This document shows, piece by piece, positions 61,522-64,000 of a stretch of 64,000 bases of DNA (position 1 is the stretch's first letter; every line of letters begins with the position of its first letter). The notes under the pieces were generated by a model that was given only the letters and a program-made list of their open reading frames with translations, did not search any database and was not told the origin of the DNA. This DNA comes from Flavobacteriaceae bacterium (GTDB lineage: Bacteria; Bacteroidota; Bacteroidia; Flavobacteriales; Flavobacteriaceae): contig JABABD010000016.1 in NCBI GenBank assembly GCA_014238425.1, positions 248,001-312,000 on the forward strand, given 5' to 3'. A program made the position numbers and the translations under genes.

Positions 61522-63026
61522 TTCACTAATTTAAGTTTTGTTGCAAATTTCTTCACGATACCCGGCGAATTATTTACAAATTGGTTAAACATTAACGAGT
61601 TATGAGTGTTGTAAAAGATACTACGCTTATTTTTCACAGGAATTAACAAGAGGGGTACTATTACTATTACTGAGATAATGATGGCATTCATGATGCTATT
61701 ATATCCTAAATATAAAGTAACAGCTATCACTATTAATATTGGTAAAAAATTTAAAAAAGCATTTAAATGTAGCTTCAAGAAATAGATATAATCAAAATTC
61801 AATAATTTTTGAATCCTGAATGACACTTGGACGTAATTAAAAACCGTTGCAAACAAAACGCCTAAAGCTACGCCTACAAGTCCATAAAAATGCACACCTA
61901 TTAAACAGCTTATAATCATTACTACAGCAAAAATAAATTGATATAAAGCGCCATGGTATACTAATCCAAGGGATTTTAAGAATGATTTATTTATCCTGGT
62001 TCCAAACCTAAAACAAAAACCAATAATAAGTACCTGAAATGGTTTTATAACATCCAACCATTGGTCACCTAGCAATACTCTTACTATTAATTCAGCATTG
62101 AAAAGTAGGAGTAGAGATACTGGAAAAAGTACAATAAGGCAAAATGAAATACTGAATACGTAAAAAGATGTCAATTTTGGTGTATCGTCCTGTTTATCAG
62201 ATAATATGGGGAATAACACTTTGTCATAAATTTTCCCGAAAAAGCTTGCGGGTAAAGCAAGAAATTGGAAAGCTCGAGAATAGATTCCTAAGCTTGAGGC
62301 GCCAAGGATTTTTCCAACAATTATGTTATCTGAATTCTCTGCGAAAAAATTAAAACTCGTATCTAATGTATAGCCAGAACCAAAAACAAGCAAATCTTTA
62401 TAAACCGATTTGTCACCAATAATGGAGAAACTAGGTCTCTTATAGTAGAATAAAATAATAGTTTCTACTATTAATATGGCTAACTGGCCATATATTAAAG
62501 ACCATAAACCGTAGCCAAGTAAAGCTAGGGTGATAGACGTGAGCCCGTAGCCTAATAGATACGAAAGGGTATTAGCTTTTACTAAAGCAGGAAATCTTAG
62601 TTCTCTTTGTAAAAGAGAAGAAGAAATACCATTAAAACTTTTTAAAGGAAAGAAAAATGAAAAAAAACGAATAGGTCCTTCTAGATTTTCTAAATTAAAA
62701 AACGTGCCAATATAAGGCGCTAAAAAATAAAATAAAGCACCGATTAGTATACCAAGAATAATTGAGAGCGTATAACCAATAGAGATATGATTCTGCGTTA
62801 TGGTTTTCATTTGAACTAATGCAGTGCCGACACCCATTTGAGTGAAAATATTTGAAAAATTAACAAACAAAAGAATGATACCAATAATGCCAAACTCTTC
62901 TGGTGTTAGTAGTCTAGCTAGTATGCCGAGTATAAGAAGTTGAGAGAATATGTTAAAGGTATTCCCAAAGAACATCCAAATAAAACCTATGATACTGGAT
63001 TTGGTTTTCGATGAGTTTTCAGTCAT
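61518..63026 (-). CDS. Polysaccharide flippase (Wzx/MOP family)
   Basis: The 502-residue protein has 12-14 helices in the order expected for the MATE/MOP superfamily, with an amphipathic start FIWMFFGNTFNIFSQLLILGILARLLTPEEFGIIG typical of the WzxC-like branch. It moves undecaprenyl-linked repeat units to the periplasm. First gene of the leftward polysaccharide locus; about 509 bases separate it from the divergent PL1 gene. Confidence 0.9.
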   Translation of the reverse strand: MTENSSKTKSSIIGFIWMFFGNTFNIFSQLLILGILARLLTPEEFGIIGIILLFVNFSNIFTQMGVGTALVQMKTITQNHISIGYTLSIILGILIGALFYFLAPYIGTFFNLENLEGPIRFFSFFFPLKSFNGISSSLLQRELRFPALVKANTLSYLLGYGLTSITLALLGYGLWSLIYGQLAILIVETIILFYYKRPSFSIIGDKSVYKDLLVFGSGYTLDTSFNFFAENSDNIIVGKILGASSLGIYSRAFQFLALPASFFGKIYDKVLFPILSDKQDDTPKLTSFYVFSISFCLIVLFPVSLLLLFNAELIVRVLLGDQWLDVIKPFQVLIIGFCFRFGTRINKSFLKSLGLVYHGALYQFIFAVVMIISCLIGVHFYGLVGVALGVLFATVFNYVQVSFRIQKLLNFDYIYFLKLHLNAFLNFLPILIVIAVTLYLGYNSIMNAIIISVIVIVPLLLIPVKNKRSIFYNTHNSLMFNQFVNNSPGIVKKFATKLKLVK

Positions 63027-63535
63027 GTTTGGTTGAAATAGGATTTGGATAAACGACTAATAGCGAACGAATATAAGTCAATTTGGGGCAGAATTTCTAT
63101 AAAATAGCTGAATTGCAAATATCTAGGATTAATTTCATCTTCAAAAACCTAATGTCTGATGTATATGCCTGTTAATTAAGTATTTGTGAATAATTTTTTA
63201 AACGACATTTTGAACATGTTATTAACACTTCTATGTTGATATCTTTTGATGTGGTTTTAAGTCTAAAAAACACATTCATAACGTATATTAAACATCCAAA
63301 ATACATCTTTAGTTCGTATATGGGATATGACCTTAGTTAAATTGATTTAACCAAATAAAAACGATGAAAAGCATAATAAAACTATAAAAAGATTAATTTA
63401 AAGAAAATTCCTACTTTTTATTTTATGCATTTCATCGAAAAATTGGTTTTTATCGTTTTATTAAAAACATTTTTTTTTAGATTGGCCTTGATTAATAGCA
63501 AAATAGATAATTATAACCCAAAATTTACCCTAAAG
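63027..63535. other. Intergenic region between polysaccharide locus and PL1 lyase
   Basis: No gene-like frame is visible. The region is very AT-rich, notably 63340-63480, and is the likely control region for both divergent units. It holds an imperfect inverted repeat (63362-63376 and 63423-63437). No two-box Bacteroidota promoter could be picked out with confidence. Confidence 0.6.
63362..63437. repeat. Inverted repeat ahead of PL1 lyase
   Basis: The left arm CGATGAAAAGCATAA (63362-63376) matches the reverse complement of the right arm TTATGCATTTCATCG (63423-63437) at 14 of 15 bases, with 46 bases between. It lies 100-174 bases before the lyase ATG. It may be an operator or a structural element; neither is shown. 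Confidence 0.55.
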
Positions 63536-64000
63536 ATGACAATCCCCAATTCGTCTTCTCGCTTATGCAAGAAGAAACATCTAACTAATTCGAAATTCTT
63601 ACTCTTTCTAGTATTATTAATACTAACTTCTTATAGTTATTCTCAACAATTAGCATTTCCAGAAGCCGAAGGGCACGGAAAATATGCTGTTGGAGGTAGA
63701 GGAGGAGATGTGTATAAAGTCACAAACCTAAATAATAATGGCCCCGGAAGTTTGCGTGAAGCCATAGATGCGTCTGGACCAAGAACCGTTATTTTTGAAG
63801 TAAGTGGTACTATTAATTTAGTAGGTAGTTTAAAAATTAATAATCCATATATAACCATTGCAGGACAAACAGCCCCTGGAGATGGTATTTGTTTAGCAAA
63901 TAGTGGGTTTACAATTGCTGCAAGTCATGTAATTATAAAACATTTGAGGTTTCGATTAGGAGACAATGGACATAGCATCAATGGAAATAATTACCCCGAT
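63536..64000 (+). CDS. Secreted pectate lyase-like protein (PL1), 3' end cut by window
   Basis: The frame starts at ATG 63536 ([20 protein letters not shown]) and stays open to the end, about 155 codons. A hydrophobic core ([17 protein letters not shown]) makes a signal peptide, with cleavage likely before [10 protein letters not shown]. The mature start [25 protein letters not shown] and the following [26 protein letters not shown] are typical of polysaccharide lyase family 1 proteins, a right-handed beta-helix family that cleaves pectate. The catalytic residues are beyond the window. It is divergent from the polysaccharide locus. Confidence 0.87.
   Translation, partial: MTIPNSSSRLCKKKHLTNSKFLLFLVLLILTSYSYSQQLAFPEAEGHGKYAVGGRGGDVYKVTNLNNNGPGSLREAIDASGPRTVIFEVSGTINLVGSLKINNPYITIAGQTAPGDGICLANSGFTIAASHVIIKHLRFRLGDNGHSINGNNYPD

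Noticed and set aside
1..64000. CRISPR arrays, insertion sequences, prophage genes, tRNA and rRNA genes
   Set aside because: No repeat-spacer pattern, transposase or integrase gene, phage structural gene, or tRNA/rRNA signature was seen by reading the sequence; short or divergent RNA genes could be missed by eye.

Overview
The window is a gene-dense, AT-rich stretch of a Flavobacteriaceae (Bacteroidota) chromosome. The evidence is TonB-dependent receptors with carboxypeptidase-like N-terminal domains, an ECF sigma/FecR/receptor signalling trio, many Bacteroidota-only families (TIGR02757, DUF5916, DUF6799, DUF6146, DUF6787), a topoisomerase IV parE-parC locus, and promoters of the Bacteroidota TAnnTTTG type. 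No tRNA, rRNA, CRISPR array, prophage or insertion sequence was seen. The genus cannot be fixed from the sequence alone.

Layout. 1-6.7 kb: the start of a conserved unknown protein, a divergent metallo-beta-lactamase-fold hydrolase with a membrane-anchored protein, then a compact leftward operon (BatA/VWA-like membrane protein, dihydroorotase-like protein without its metal-binding histidines, small membrane protein, esterase, DUF3052). 6.8-19 kb: a two-domain glycosyltransferase, secreted M61 and S10 peptidases, a sialidase-fold lipoprotein, TIGR02757, a CPBP protease, a LolD-like ATPase, a large DUF5916 protein, FolE. 19-22.7 kb: a TonB receptor preceded by a His-rich exported small protein and two small membrane or lipoproteins. 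22.7-27.1 kb: DUF937, serine biosynthesis (serC-serA), LuxC-like acyl-CoA reductase divergent from a ferredoxin. 27.2-31.9 kb: ECF sigma, FecR and an STN-containing TonB receptor. 32-39.6 kb: YchF, an SRPBCC protein, parE, an unknown membrane protein, parC, mscL and a conserved small protein. 39.8-41.5 kb: a cytosine methyltransferase with a Vsr mismatch endonuclease. 41.6-49.2 kb: aquaporin, TerC, an Xre-type regulator, M14 peptidase, Lrp/AsnC regulator, DinB, aroB and a PRODH-family proline dehydrogenase.

49.2-63.0 kb is a single-strand capsule/exopolysaccharide locus transcribed leftward: Wzx flippase, Wzy-like polymerase, two GT4 glycosyltransferases, MBOAT acyltransferase with an SGNH-like partner, DegT aminotransferase, FlaA1/CapD-type dehydratase, Wza-like export lipoprotein and Wzc tyrosine autokinase. 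Together these make, polymerise, probably O-acylate and export an amino-sugar-containing glycan. The initiating phosphoglycosyltransferase is not in the window. On the other side of a 0.5 kb intergenic region begins a secreted pectate-lyase-like (PL1) protein cut by the window end.

No wholly new system can be demonstrated. The best leads are the pseudo-dihydroorotase in the VWA operon, the unknown gene between parE and parC, the orphan Dcm-Vsr pair, the MBOAT/SGNH pair, and the inverted repeat ahead of the PL1 lyase.
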